A DNA stretch of 64,000 nt. It comes from CAVQBP01 sp963782475 (GTDB taxonomy: Bacteria; Bacteroidota; Ignavibacteria; Ignavibacteriales; Ignavibacteriaceae). The notes under the pieces are model-generated. The model was given only the letters and a program-made list of their open reading frames with translations. It had not been told where the DNA came from and made no database searches. Numbering within the stretch: position 1 is the first letter of the stretch; each line of letters starts with the position of its first letter. Positions 27,876 through 37,485 of this stretch are shown here, in pieces. The stretch spans positions 1 to 64,000 of the forward strand of contig CAWAJW010000006.1 in the NCBI GenBank assembly GCA_963782475.1, given 5' to 3'. The position numbers were made by a program, and so were the translations under genes.

Positions 27876-28013
27876 ATGAATAAAATTAATTCTTATTCAA
27901 AAATTCGAAGTGCTTTATGGTTTAAAATAATTTTTTGGGGAATAGTCATTATTATCAGTTTAGTTACAATAGCTGAATTAGCAGAAAGAATTACTTTGAT
28001 AATATTTAAATAA
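27876..28013 (+). CDS. Small single-helix membrane ORF (45 aa)
   Basis: 45 codons starting 16 bases after the TPR stop codon. Residues 16-35 are strongly hydrophobic (WFKIIFWGIVIIISLVTIAE), preceded by a basic stretch. No homologous family is recognised and the ribosome-binding site is poor. It could be a membrane microprotein. Confidence 0.4.
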   Translation: MNKINSYSKIRSALWFKIIFWGIVIIISLVTIAELAERITLIIFK

Positions 28014-28217
28014 TTAATCGGTGGATGATATGATATTTGTCGGCTCGGTTTTTATGTTTTTTCCGAAAAAGAATAATAAGATTAAATAAATAAACATGAA
28101 ATTTTTAAGGTGATGTGCCTGGTAAATGAGAATAAACAAAAACTTTAACTATAGTTATTCAAGTAATTTTCATCGATTGATTCGAAAATTTTTCCTAAAA
28201 AATAAAAAGGAGGAAGA

Positions 28218-28334
28218 ATGGAACTAGAAAATAATCATAAAGAAAAAAAACAAGGTAGAATTGATGTTATTAAGGGTATCGGCTGGCTTTTACTTCCATT
28301 ATTGATCGGTTATTTAATATTCCTTTTAACTTAA
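28218..28334 (+). CDS. Small single-helix membrane ORF (38 aa)
   Basis: 38 codons with a strong ribosome-binding site (AAGGAGG) eight bases upstream. The N-terminal half is charged and the C-terminal half is one hydrophobic helix (WLLLPLLIGYLIFLLT). It lies 40 bases before the second PstS-like gene and may be co-expressed. The interval 28014-28217 has no convincing gene. Confidence 0.5.
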   Translation: MELENNHKEKKQGRIDVIKGIGWLLLPLLIGYLIFLLT

Positions 28335-28374
28335 TTAATTAAAAATCACTTAAAATAAATTTCGGGGGAAACTT

Positions 28375-29244
28375 ATGTTAAAAAAAATCTGTTCATTTTG
28401 CCTTATTTCTTTTCCTATCCTAGCCTTGTTTTCTTTAAATGGCTGTTTAACTGAAAAGAATCTCCCTACAAAAGGAAATTTCAAAGCTTATGTAGATGAA
28501 TCAGTTTATCCATTAATGCTTTCTGAAAAAATCTCTTTTGTCCAAAATTTTAAGGAAGCAAATATAGAAATAATTCCTGTTACGGCAGATGAAGGAATTA
28601 AATTGTTCACAAATAACGATATTAATTTTTTTATTAGTTCAAGGAGTTTAAATTCAATAGAAAATCAAAATATTAATACAAAAGACAAGGATGCGCGAAC
28701 TTATAGTTTTTGCTATGGCGGGGTTGCCGTGGTAACCTCGGTTCATAGTAATATTAAATCCATCCTTTATAACGATGTACAAAATATTTTACTTGGTAAA
28801 GATAAGAGCAAAGAAATATTTATTCCGCCAAAAAATTCCGGTGTATATGGTTTCTTGAAGAAAGAAATGTTAAATGATTCGGAACCAGTAAATGCTATTA
28901 TTGCTGAATCGGAAAAAGATGTAATTGAAAAAGTTAAGAATAAAGTTAATATAATTGGTTTAGTGGGATTTAATATAATAAAGGATACCACCAGCATAAA
29001 AATTCTTCCTCTGGGGATGCTTGATTACACCAAAAATGAAGTTCAATACTATACTCCCGGGACTCTTTCTTTCAATACTTATTATCCATTATGCAGAGAA
29101 ATTTATATTTTTTTGAATGATGAAGAAAAAGGTCTTGCTTCAGGATTTTCAACTTACCTGCTAAGTAAAGATGGACAGGATATAGTTAAACAAAATAATT
29201 TATCACCTGCCAATTATCCTGTCGAAATTGTCAAACTAAAATAA
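28375..29244 (+). CDS. PstS-like phosphate substrate-binding lipoprotein
   Basis: 289 residues. Lipobox LNGC with Cys24. The rest resembles the PBP-like/PstS family: GNFKAYVDESVYPLM, FFISSRSLN, AVVTSVHSNIKSI, and PPKNSGVYGFL, then ASGFSTYLLSKDGQDIV. It is a paralogue of the broken copy at 25591-26464, with the same segment order. No PstABC permease is nearby, so it may deliver ligand to, or sense ligand for, the TonB system instead of an ABC importer. A stem-loop follows the stop codon. Confidence 0.83.
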   Translation: MLKKICSFCLISFPILALFSLNGCLTEKNLPTKGNFKAYVDESVYPLMLSEKISFVQNFKEANIEIIPVTADEGIKLFTNNDINFFISSRSLNSIENQNINTKDKDARTYSFCYGGVAVVTSVHSNIKSILYNDVQNILLGKDKSKEIFIPPKNSGVYGFLKKEMLNDSEPVNAIIAESEKDVIEKVKNKVNIIGLVGFNIIKDTTSIKILPLGMLDYTKNEVQYYTPGTLSFNTYYPLCREIYIFLNDEEKGLASGFSTYLLSKDGQDIVKQNNLSPANYPVEIVKLK

Positions 29245-29251
29245 GAATATG

Positions 29252-29282
29252 CTAACCCGATTTAGTTAAGAAATCGGGTTAG
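29252..29282 (+). terminator. Stem-loop terminator after the second PstS-like gene
   Basis: CTAACCCGATTT (29252-29263) and AAATCGGGTTAG (29271-29282) form a perfect 12-bp stem with a 7-base loop, starting 8 bases after the stop codon. The trailing sequence is AT-rich but not a clean U-run. It ends the plus-strand TonB region before the convergent RDD operon. Confidence 0.72.
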
Positions 29283-29409
29283 TAAATAATCATATATTTT
29301 ATAAAGTGCCTGGAAAAATCTTATTATAACCAGAACTAACTAATTATTATTTAAATAATTATAATCTCGAAGGATGGTCTGAAGAAAAGTTAAAGGTCTT
29401 AAATCTGTA

Positions 29410-30057
29410 CTATATTGAGTTTTCCAAAAAGACATTTTTGCATTTGGTTACAATCTTATCAAATACAAAAGGATCGTCAATTTTCGAAACTCTTTCAAGA
29501 ACCTCTTTTATTAAACCGATATCTTTATCGCTCAGAATAGAAACCTGAGGGTATTTGGGAGTATAATTATCTTTAACCTTCATAAGGATTGTATCATCCA
29601 GCGTAGCTTCATCTTTCAGCTTGATAATTGTAGTATTTGCAGCTAAATCCCCGAGCCTTTGCCCTTTGCCATTAATCAGAATAGTAATAAGAGCAACGGA
29701 TCCGTAAGTAAACCAGATATCAATAGGACGCAGAATCCATCTTATAAAATAGCTTAAAAAATTCGGCTGACTGCCGTCCAGTTTAACTACTTTAATTTTC
29801 CTTATTTTTTTCCCGAAAGACTGACCGTTAAGAAAGGTCTCACATAGAAGATCATAAAAAAAAGCAGGAATGTAAAGGATAATTACACCGGCTACACCTA
29901 ATTTTAATTTCAATTGAGATATTAATAATACTAAAGCAATTGTATAGCCAATTAGAATCAACAGGTCAATAAGTGTAGCAATAATTCTGTCACCGACACT
30001 GCCGATTTTATATTCAATAGTTACATTTTGCGTAGTTTCTATCTGGATTTCATGCAT
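29410..30057 (-). CDS. RDD family membrane protein
   Basis: About 215 residues. From the ATG at 30057 the N-terminus reads MHEIQIETTQNVTIEY, the usual beginning of this family in Bacteroidota; a TTG at 30078 is an alternative. The RDD motif is in VGDRIIATLIDLLI, followed by three membrane helices and GQSFGKKIRKIKV. The function of RDD proteins is not settled; some are ion exchangers. It ends the SpoIIM/MoxR operon. Confidence 0.87.
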   Translation of the reverse strand: MHEIQIETTQNVTIEYKIGSVGDRIIATLIDLLILIGYTIALVLLISQLKLKLGVAGVIILYIPAFFYDLLCETFLNGQSFGKKIRKIKVVKLDGSQPNFLSYFIRWILRPIDIWFTYGSVALITILINGKGQRLGDLAANTTIIKLKDEATLDDTILMKVKDNYTPKYPQVSILSDKDIGLIKEVLERVSKIDDPFVFDKIVTKCKNVFLENSI

Positions 30058-30078
30058 ATCATATTGATTTTTTATCAA

Positions 30079-31411
30079 TTATATCAAACTGCGTGCCTTA
30101 AGTTCAAGATATTTATTTATTGTATTAACGGATAATTTTTCCGGCGGAGTTAATATGGAGTGAATCTTATACATGTTAAGCTCTTTAACAACCTGTCTCT
30201 TTTCAAAGGCAAATTTTTCCCCGATTGTTTTAATATAAATTTCTTCAGTACTTTCCGGCTCCTTCTCAAGCAATGTTTTTAGTTCGGTATTTTCGAAGAA
30301 TATGATTACAACCAGGTGATTTAAAGCCAAACGACGTAAGAAGTGCAACTGCCGTTCTTAATGCATCTATTGTCTCAAAATTTGTATAGAGCAAAATTAG
30401 ACTTCTATGCGTTATCTTTGATAATATAATTGTGCAGAGAGATTCAAAATCCGATTCCAGGAAATCGGTAGTCTGTTTATATAGCAATTCAAGAATTTTG
30501 TGCATTTGTATGGAGCGGTTTTCGGCTGGAAGAATGTTCCCTATTTTATTAGAAAAAGTCACAACACCTGCTTTATCTTCTTTGTGAAGAGCAATATTAG
30601 AAATTACTAAACTTGTATTTATTGCGTAATCAAGAAGGCTCATCCCGTTAAATGGCATTTTCATTGTGCGTCCCATATCAATTACATTATAGACCTGCTG
30701 GGATTTTTCATCCTGATAATTATTTACCATTAAAACATTTTTTCTTGCTGTTGCTTTCCAGTTCAATGTTCTATAATCATCCCCGATTACATATTCCTTA
30801 ATCTGCTCAAATTCGGTTGAGTGCCCTATTCTGCGGATTCTTTTGACTCCCACGTCTGATAGCCTGTTTGAGATGGCAAACAACTCATATTTGCGCATTT
30901 GGATGTATGATGGATAAACCGGGATAACTTTATCACCTGAGAATTGAAATTTTCTTAAAACTAACTTTAAAGGAGAAGATACAAATAGATTTATCTTCCC
31001 AAAATTATATTCTCCGCGTTTAACAGGTTTTAAATTATAAGAAATGATTTTATTTTCGCCCGGTAATAAGCTTGATATATATTGAAAATTCCTTACCTGG
31101 AATTGAAATGGTATTTCATCAATTATTTTAACATTTACTTTGTACTTATAAAAATTTTCAACATAGATTTTAATTTCATTATCATCTCCATTTGATAACC
31201 GCATGGGAGTTTCCCGCAATGCAAACATTCCTTTTTTATCTCTGAAAAGAATTACAGCATCTACAATTGTTAAAATTAAAAAAACATAAAACACCATTTG
31301 GGCAAGAAAAAATATATCCCTAAAAAAATATCCAAGTACAAATAAGAATACAATTCCCCAAATATAGACGAAGAAATTTGAAGTTAAATAAAAACCCTTA
31401 ATGAATTTCAC
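30079..31411 (-). pseudogene. DUF58 protein, frameshifted
   Basis: Partner of MoxR ATPases. The N-terminal part has two membrane helices (about 10-50), a beta-rich region with VKRGEYNFG, then the DUF58 core: DYRTLNWKATARKN, a vWA-like VIDMGRTM, and TNFETIDALRTAVALL. After this the frame is lost near 30340. The next frame supplies RRLALNHLVVIIFFENTEL and the C-terminus to 30079. Skipping one base restores ALLRRLALNHL, total about 443 residues as expected. Start is a GTG whose G is also the last base of the MoxR stop codon (TAGTG). Confidence 0.82.
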
Positions 31412-32392
31412 TATCTCGGAACCTCAATTTTTTCAATTATGGATTTAATAATTTCTTCCGGGAGGGAGCCTTCCATTTCCTTTTCAGGTGTTAAAAGGAT
31501 CCTATGTCTTAATGCAGGGTATACTACTTCTCTAACATCATCCGGAGTAATAAAATCCCGACCATTCATAACGGCAAAAGCCTTTGCACCGGATAAAATT
31601 GAAAGTGATGCCCGGGGAGAACCTCCTAAATATAAATCTTTATTGTTTCTTGAATTATAAACGATTTGTGCAATATACTTAGCAATATTTTCATCGATAT
31701 GAATGTTTCGTACTTTATTTCTGAAATTTTCCAGGTTCTCAGGAAAAAGCACCGGCTGTATCATACTTAAATCATTTGCGTTTTTCCGGTTATGAAGATC
31801 GAGAAGTATTTTTGCTTCTTCTTCGAGTGAAGGATAACTAATATTAACTTTGAACAAAAACCTGTCAAGCTCGGCTTCCGGAAGCCGGTAAGTTCCCTCA
31901 TGTTCAATAGGGTTTTGCGTTGCAAATACAATAAAAGGATCTTCCAGTAAATAAGTATTCCCGTCAACACTTATTTGTCTCTCCTCCATAACTTCAAACA
32001 AAGCAGCCTGGGTTTTTGCAGGGGCACGATTAATTTCATCAATTAAAATTATGTTTGAAAAGATTGGTCCTTTGCTAAATTCAAACTCAGAAGTTTTCAT
32101 ATTGAAAATTGAAGTGCCGATAATATCCGACGGCATTAAATCAGGAGTAAATTGGATTCGGCGAAAATCCGCTCGATATAGTCTTCGACAGTATCTTTGC
32201 AATTAAAGTTTTAGCTATTCCGGGAACTCCTTCTATAAGAACATGTCCATCTGCCAAAACAGAAGCAATTAATAAATTAATAACTTCTTCCTGGCCGACT
32301 ATAATCTTCTTAAACTCATCTTTAATTTTATTCACTGCTTCATGTATATCGCTTAAATCGGTTCTGCTTTCTAATTTAGGTTGATCTTCCAT
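31411..32392 (-). pseudogene. MoxR-type AAA+ ATPase, frameshifted
   Basis: Chaperone-like ATPase expected to have about 326 residues. Residues 1-75 carry VGQEEVINLL and Walker A GVPGIAKT in one frame; the next frame has RIQFTPDLMPSDIIGT, Walker B ILIDEINRAP, ATQNPIEHEGTYRLPEAELDRFLF and the C-terminal lid. Removing one base near 32172 gives KTISADFRRIQFTP, the expected family sequence. It overlaps DUF4350 by 17 bases and touches DUF58. Confidence 0.85.
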
Positions 32393-33569
32393 ATATGCCT
32401 GCTTTTTTATAAAATGATTCTATTAAAGAACTAATATGTTTTAATTCCTTTTCTTTTACTTTGGGAAGTATTTCAATATAGTTTATATATTTAAATATTG
32501 ATTTCACTTCTTTTAATTCAACTCCGGATCTTTTGGAAATTTTTGCAATTGTTTCATCATTGAATTCATCCGGCTTGATATAATACCGGCTTTTAATTTG
32601 ATCCAAAAGATACCTTATTTTCTTCTCTGCAATATTTTTATGATTCTTCTGCTGATAATAGAGCTTTCCGATTATTCCTGCAAATTCCAAAGTGCTGTTT
32701 TGCAGGGGATTTATTTCAGGAATAATTCTTTGCTTCCTTTTCCCTTCAAAAATAATATAGATAAGTATTGAAAATATTAAAATGTAATAAGCCCATCTTA
32801 AAGACTGAGTACTTAAAATAAATCTTAAAGGTGTTCCCGCCGCCGCTCTTCCTGTTTTATAATATTCATCCCAAAAAATTGTTTTATTCTCAGGCAGATA
32901 GGAAAGAGATTTAAAGATGTAACCGGAGTTAAGTGAATCTAAAATATTATAATTTGTAAAAGCTATCGGAACAGCATTCAAATAAAAATTTCCTCTTCCG
33001 AATTTTATCCTTATAAAATTAGTCTTTTTATCTTTATTAAATCCTAATGCAATTGTGTTTAGTGTATCCAGATTTGTAAAGTAATAATCAATAGGTGAAT
33101 CTTTAAATGTAAACGGGGAATTATTTTTTAATTGGTTGTTGTAAAAATTTATTCTGATTGAATCATTCCCGATATAATTTAGATTTGTTTCAACACTTAA
33201 AGTATCTGACAATTTACCTCTTATAAAATTTGCAGCTATAAATACATTATTCCCCTCACTTACAAATTTTAGTAATTCTTTTGCGTCCAGTTCATCGGGA
33301 GCAAAATTATTATTGATAAAGATATAGCTGGAATTACTGTAGTTTTTATCTTTTAGAATGTTGTATATTGGATACTGCGTCACTTGAATGTGACTATTTG
33401 GAAACAATTCAGGTAAGAGATGATATATGATATAGCTGCCGTATGGAATCTTATCATCTTTCGAAAAGCTTAATGACCAATCGATAGCTTTTGGCTCGGT
33501 AATCCTTACAATTATAAAGAGCAAAAATGTTAATATAAATAAAATTATAAATTTTGAATATTTCTTCAT
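32376..33569 (-). CDS. DUF4350 membrane protein
   Basis: 397 residues. One membrane helix near the N-terminus (9-24), then a DUF4350-type periplasmic domain (PYGSYIIYHLLPELFPN, LKFVSEGNNVFIAANF), a second helix near residue 255-272, and a cytoplasmic C-terminal helical region. The family accompanies MoxR/DUF58 genes. The ATG overlaps the DUF4129 stop (ATGA). Likely part of a membrane complex handled by the MoxR ATPase. Confidence 0.8.
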   Translation of the reverse strand: MKKYSKFIILFILTFLLFIIVRITEPKAIDWSLSFSKDDKIPYGSYIIYHLLPELFPNSHIQVTQYPIYNILKDKNYSNSSYIFINNNFAPDELDAKELLKFVSEGNNVFIAANFIRGKLSDTLSVETNLNYIGNDSIRINFYNNQLKNNSPFTFKDSPIDYYFTNLDTLNTIALGFNKDKKTNFIRIKFGRGNFYLNAVPIAFTNYNILDSLNSGYIFKSLSYLPENKTIFWDEYYKTGRAAAGTPLRFILSTQSLRWAYYILIFSILIYIIFEGKRKQRIIPEINPLQNSTLEFAGIIGKLYYQQKNHKNIAEKKIRYLLDQIKSRYYIKPDEFNDETIAKISKRSGVELKEVKSIFKYINYIEILPKVKEKELKHISSLIESFYKKAGIYGRST

Positions 33570-34285
33570 TTCTCAACAACTAACGATTCTTGAAAATCAA
33601 TAAAATTATTTTTTGTTTTCTCAAACAGGTATGCTTCAACAGGTAATTCCCCATACCAAATCCACTCAAAAAGATTTGTTAATTCCCCGAAAGTTTTTTT
33701 TAGTTTTGCTTCTTTTATTTCTTTAACATAGTTATGATTGGTTTTATTTATATTCCAATCAATCAGTTTTCGATCAGCTAATAACTTTAATGATTTAAGG
33801 TAGTAAAGCCTGACAGCAATTCTATAATCTGTTTTCGAAATTGCTTCCGAAATTAAATCATCAAAATCAATTTCATTTATATTTTCTTTCATTTCTTTGA
33901 AGCCGGAAATTTTTTCTCCTCTCCTGTAATAAAACAGACCGCTTAATTTTGATTTATTAAGAACTAAAATTACTATTATAACGGCAGCGAGGATAATTAT
34001 ATATCCCAAATATTTTTGAAGGAAACCGAATGTTTTCGTTCCAAGAAATTTTGATAACTGGTTCTCTACCCATAACCAGAATGCATCCCACCAATTCAAA
34101 GATTTTGCTTCATCATATATAAAATCTTTATCTGTTTTAAATTCAGCGATCGAATTTTCCGAAGGTATCCTTACTTCTACTTTAGAACTATCAGGGGAAA
34201 GCCGGGCTGTACTTATATCAGCTGCATTTAAAGGTAAGTATATAAACAATATGAAAAATATAATTAAAAGCTTCATATCACACAT
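33566..34285 (-). CDS. DUF4129-like membrane protein
   Basis: 239 residues with signal peptide, a short periplasmic region containing NWWDAFWLWVENQLSK, one membrane helix (about 93-110) and a cytoplasmic DUF4129-type C-terminus: YRIAVRLYYLKSLKLLADRKLIDW and FEWIWYGELPVEAYLF. The family is regularly found beside MoxR, DUF58 and DUF4350. It starts two bases before the upstream stop, so the cluster is tightly packed. Confidence 0.8.
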   Translation of the reverse strand: MCDMKLLIIFFILFIYLPLNAADISTARLSPDSSKVEVRIPSENSIAEFKTDKDFIYDEAKSLNWWDAFWLWVENQLSKFLGTKTFGFLQKYLGYIIILAAVIIVILVLNKSKLSGLFYYRRGEKISGFKEMKENINEIDFDDLISEAISKTDYRIAVRLYYLKSLKLLADRKLIDWNINKTNHNYVKEIKEAKLKKTFGELTNLFEWIWYGELPVEAYLFEKTKNNFIDFQESLVVEK

Positions 34286-34286
34286 T

Positions 34287-35096
34287 CTATAAAGTTTCTA
34301 ATTTTTCCATCAAGCCGGTTGCTTCCTTCTTTTCAACCAGGCTGAAGTAGTGCAAAGATATTCCAATGAGAACTATTGCATAAAAGAAATAACTAACTGA
34401 ACCTATTATCGAGGTAATTGTCATTAAAGTTCTATTAAAAGATATTTGTCCGTTTTGCATATGGAGTAATCCAATAAACATTGCAATATATTGCGGTATC
34501 AAAAATAAAAAAGTAAAAAAATATTGAATTACGGTAAAAATTAATATCAACGCCAAAGTAAACCACCAATTCCCTGATATTAAATATCTGCATCTGCTTA
34601 TCGATTCAAAGAAACTAAGTTTTTCCTCTATTCTAACAATATAAATTATGGTAAAGATTATTCCCAAATAAATTCCCGGGATAATTAGTAAAATAGTTGC
34701 AAATATTAGTATAATAGATATGCCTAAAGTTGTAAGAAGAACCATCCCCAGATTTTTCTTTACACTTTCCCAAACATCGATAACATCGAATTCATCCGGA
34801 TTTTTTTTCAGATATAAATTTATATATGAATAAGTCACAGTGAGGATTAATTGGAAAGTGATAAAGATGAAAATATAATAAATGATTGCGGAAGGGATAA
34901 AGCTTCCAAAGCTTCTCCTTAAAGAAAATATGTTTGATTGGTAAAATCCTGCCGCTATGCCTGTTAAAAATATACCGGGTCCTGCTATAAAAAGCAGCGA
35001 TAAAAATAATTTTTTAAAATTCTGCTTAATGAACTCAAAAGTAGCATTTAACAGATCTCCAAAATCACGAACTTTTCTAAACTCTATCTTTTCCAT
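34287..35096 (-). CDS. Multi-pass membrane protein of the SpoIIM/MoxR cluster
   Basis: About 269 residues with six hydrophobic segments. The N-terminus reads KIEFRKVRDFGDLLNATFEFIKQNF, as in proteins with a glycerophosphoryl-diester-phosphodiesterase-like membrane domain. ATG at 35096 preferred (AAGGGG upstream) over 35114. No catalytic motif is visible. Overlaps the SpoIIM gene by 20 bases. Its role is inferred only from the cluster. Confidence 0.72.
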   Translation of the reverse strand: MEKIEFRKVRDFGDLLNATFEFIKQNFKKLFLSLLFIAGPGIFLTGIAAGFYQSNIFSLRRSFGSFIPSAIIYYIFIFITFQLILTVTYSYINLYLKKNPDEFDVIDVWESVKKNLGMVLLTTLGISIILIFATILLIIPGIYLGIIFTIIYIVRIEEKLSFFESISRCRYLISGNWWFTLALILIFTVIQYFFTFLFLIPQYIAMFIGLLHMQNGQISFNRTLMTITSIIGSVSYFFYAIVLIGISLHYFSLVEKKEATGLMEKLETL

Positions 35097-36051
35097 TTGA
35101 ACCCCTTGAAACAATTTTTCTTGGATAAATAATTACATACCATATAATAAATGATAATGAACCAAAGATAATTAATAAGCTGACCGGGAAAGGCATATTG
35201 GTATACCTTGTAACAAATGATTCAAAAAATCCAGCAGTTATAAAAATCGGGACTAAACCTAAAACGATTTTTATTCCATCTTTTGCACCGTTAATAAAAG
35301 ATTTTCTTCTTGTAAAAGTTCCTGGAAATAAGATACTTTTCCCAAGGAGAAGACCGGCACCGCCTGCAATAATTATTGAAGAAATTTCCAGCACACCATG
35401 TATCCAGACCGTCAGTAGTGATTGGCTCAAAACTCCATGCTGAAAGAAAAAGCATTCAAATGAACCGAGCATAATTCCATTTGTAAACAACATATACCCC
35501 GTTCCGAACGATAAAAGAATTCCGGCCATAAACGTATAGAAAGAGACCACAATATTATTAAATGTAATCCCCATGAACATATCAACCTGGTTCATTTTTT
35601 TATATACAGCCATCGGATCACCTTTAGCAATATTTTCCATTGTCATATTAACATATGAATCTCCAAGTATAAGTCTCACAAATTTGTCATCATTTGCCGT
35701 AGATATTATTCCGATCAATAAGGAAATAAAAAAAATTATGAATGAAATAAGTAGCAATTTTCGATGTGCATAGAAAAGAAGCGGAAGCTCATCTTTCCAG
35801 AATCTAATAAACTTCCCCTTTTCTTCTTTTTTGTTTTTGTAAATGCTTTGGTGAACTTTGGCAGCTAATGAATTCAAATATTTATGCGTTTTACTTCCCG
35901 GGTAGAATGTTTTTGCATATGAAAGATCATCGGTAAGCTGTATAAAAAGTTCTGCGAGAAGGTCAGGATTAACATTCTCTTTTTCAGAAATTAGCGATTC
36001 AAACTTCTTCCACTTCTCCGCATTATTTTTTAAAAATACTACTTCCCGCAT
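35077..36051 (-). CDS. SpoIIM family (stage II sporulation protein M-like) membrane protein
   Basis: 324 residues. A soluble helical N-terminus (1-95) precedes five or more membrane segments. The SpoIIM core includes FTNGIMLGSFECFFFQHG and TVWIHGVLEISSIIIAGGAGLLLG. The organism need not sporulate: SpoIIM proteins occur widely next to RDD and MoxR genes in Bacteroidota and Actinobacteria. It starts 10 bases after apt and opens the cluster. Confidence 0.87.
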   Translation of the reverse strand: MREVVFLKNNAEKWKKFESLISEKENVNPDLLAELFIQLTDDLSYAKTFYPGSKTHKYLNSLAAKVHQSIYKNKKEEKGKFIRFWKDELPLLFYAHRKLLLISFIIFFISLLIGIISTANDDKFVRLILGDSYVNMTMENIAKGDPMAVYKKMNQVDMFMGITFNNIVVSFYTFMAGILLSFGTGYMLFTNGIMLGSFECFFFQHGVLSQSLLTVWIHGVLEISSIIIAGGAGLLLGKSILFPGTFTRRKSFINGAKDGIKIVLGLVPIFITAGFFESFVTRYTNMPFPVSLLIIFGSLSFIIWYVIIYPRKIVSRGSNGKDRV

Positions 36052-36060
36052 ATTGAGGTA

Positions 36061-36591
36061 CTACTCGCCTTTGTAATCAATCAGGGCTCTAACATCATAC
36101 TCTTTTAATTGTTCTCTTCCTTTAAGAAAAGACAATTCTATTATAAAAGATAACTGCACAACTTCCCCATTTAATTTTTTCACAAGATTTGCTGTAGCTT
36201 TTGCGGTTCCGCCTGTGGCTAAAAGGTCATCATGAATTAAAACTTTATCTCCCGGCTGTATTGCATCCTTATGAATTTCAACTTTATCTTCTCCATATTC
36301 CAAGGCATAACTTTCACTGACAGTTTCTGCCGGAAGTTTCCCTGGCTTCCGAACAGGTATAAAACCGACATCCAATTTCTCCGCAAGCATCGCGCCAAAA
36401 ATAAAACCACGGGACTCAATTCCTACTACCTTAGTTATACTTTTATTTTTGGTAAATTCAAACAACAATCTAAGTGTAGCTTTAAATGGAATAGGATCTT
36501 TTAATATAGTTGTAATATCCTTAAAATTTATCCCTTTTTTGGGGAAATTAGGGACACTTCTTATGTAATTTTGTAAGTCTATATTTTCCAT
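36061..36591 (-). CDS. apt: Adenine phosphoribosyltransferase
   Basis: Purine salvage enzyme: adenine plus PRPP to AMP. 176 residues, full length. Motifs: IRSVPNFPKKGINFKDIT, VVGIESRGFIFG, VPVRKPGKLP-like FIPVRKPGKLPA, and the PRPP loop VLIHDDLLATGGTA. It lies nine bases downstream of the enoyl-CoA hydratase remnant and ten bases upstream of spoIIM. Confidence 0.95.
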   Translation of the reverse strand: MENIDLQNYIRSVPNFPKKGINFKDITTILKDPIPFKATLRLLFEFTKNKSITKVVGIESRGFIFGAMLAEKLDVGFIPVRKPGKLPAETVSESYALEYGEDKVEIHKDAIQPGDKVLIHDDLLATGGTAKATANLVKKLNGEVVQLSFIIELSFLKGREQLKEYDVRALIDYKGE

Positions 36592-36599
36592 TATTTCCC

Positions 36600-37352
36600 T
36601 TATTTTTTGTTTAAGAAATTGCTTAATCCTTCTTTAAAATCTTCGGTGGAACGGCTGAGTAGTATTCAATTCTATTGAATATTTTATTGCCTCTTCAATT
36701 GTTAAATTGGAAATAGAAGAGATCATTTTTTTAATCATTTTAAGGCTTGTTAACGAATTCCGTGGTAAGCTTTTCTGCAAGAGAAAAAGAATCATTTAAA
36801 ACATCATTCGATAAATAATCTGCAAAGCCAATTTCATAAGCTTTTTCGGCATTGATGGTTTCAGCAGATAAAAGTAATTGTCTGGCTTTCCCTTCACCGA
36901 TTTTTTTAATTAAAAATATTGAAACAATAGCAGGGACAAAACCTATTTTAGCTTCTGAATATCCGAATTTTGCTTTTTCTGAATCTGCAATAATAAAATC
37001 GCAAACAGAAGCCAGGCCGCATCCGCCGGCAATAGCGGGTCCGTTTACTGCAGCAATTACAGGTTTAGGAAAATTATAAATATCCAGAAACAATTGAGCG
37101 AGTTTTTCCGAATCCTTTTCATTTTCTATTGCAGGAGAAATCTTTTAATTCATTTAAATATGCCAGGTCTGCCCCTGCACAAAAGCTGCTTCCTTCCCCG
37201 CTAAAGATTAAAACTTTAATATTATTATCGTTTTCTATAGAATTTAATTTAACTTTTATCATTTCAATCATTTCCGGATGCAAAGCATTTCTTTTTTCCG
37301 GGCGATTCAGCATAATTAATCCAATGCTGTTTTTTTCAGAATATGTTATCAT
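36600..37352 (-). pseudogene. Enoyl-CoA hydratase/isomerase, three frameshifts
   Basis: The crotonase fold is complete once three single-base shifts are repaired. Segment 1 has LNRPEKRNALHPEMI and GSSFCAGADL. After a shift near 37139, SEKLAQLFLDIYNFPKPVIAAVNG and GGCGLASVCDF follow. A second shift near 36748 leads into SLKMIKKMIS. A third near 36657 leads into RSTEDFKEGLSNFLNKK and the stop at 36600. All three need one surplus base removed. Catalytic residues and oxyanion-hole glycines are present, so it would work if in frame. Expected length about 250. Confidence 0.82.
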
Positions 37353-37485
37353 TTTAAGATCCCGCTATTTTATTAAAGAGATTTTATAATCCAAGCATAG
37401 CTGCATGAGGCATCAAGATTGCACAAATTATAAACTTTTTCATATTATCATAAATCCTTTTTTCCATTCCATATTTATATCTGCT

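Noticed and set aside
28020..28085. A 19-22 codon ORF beginning GTG/ATG after the first microprotein
   Set aside because: Too short, with no ribosome-binding site and no hydrophobic or conserved pattern beyond chance.
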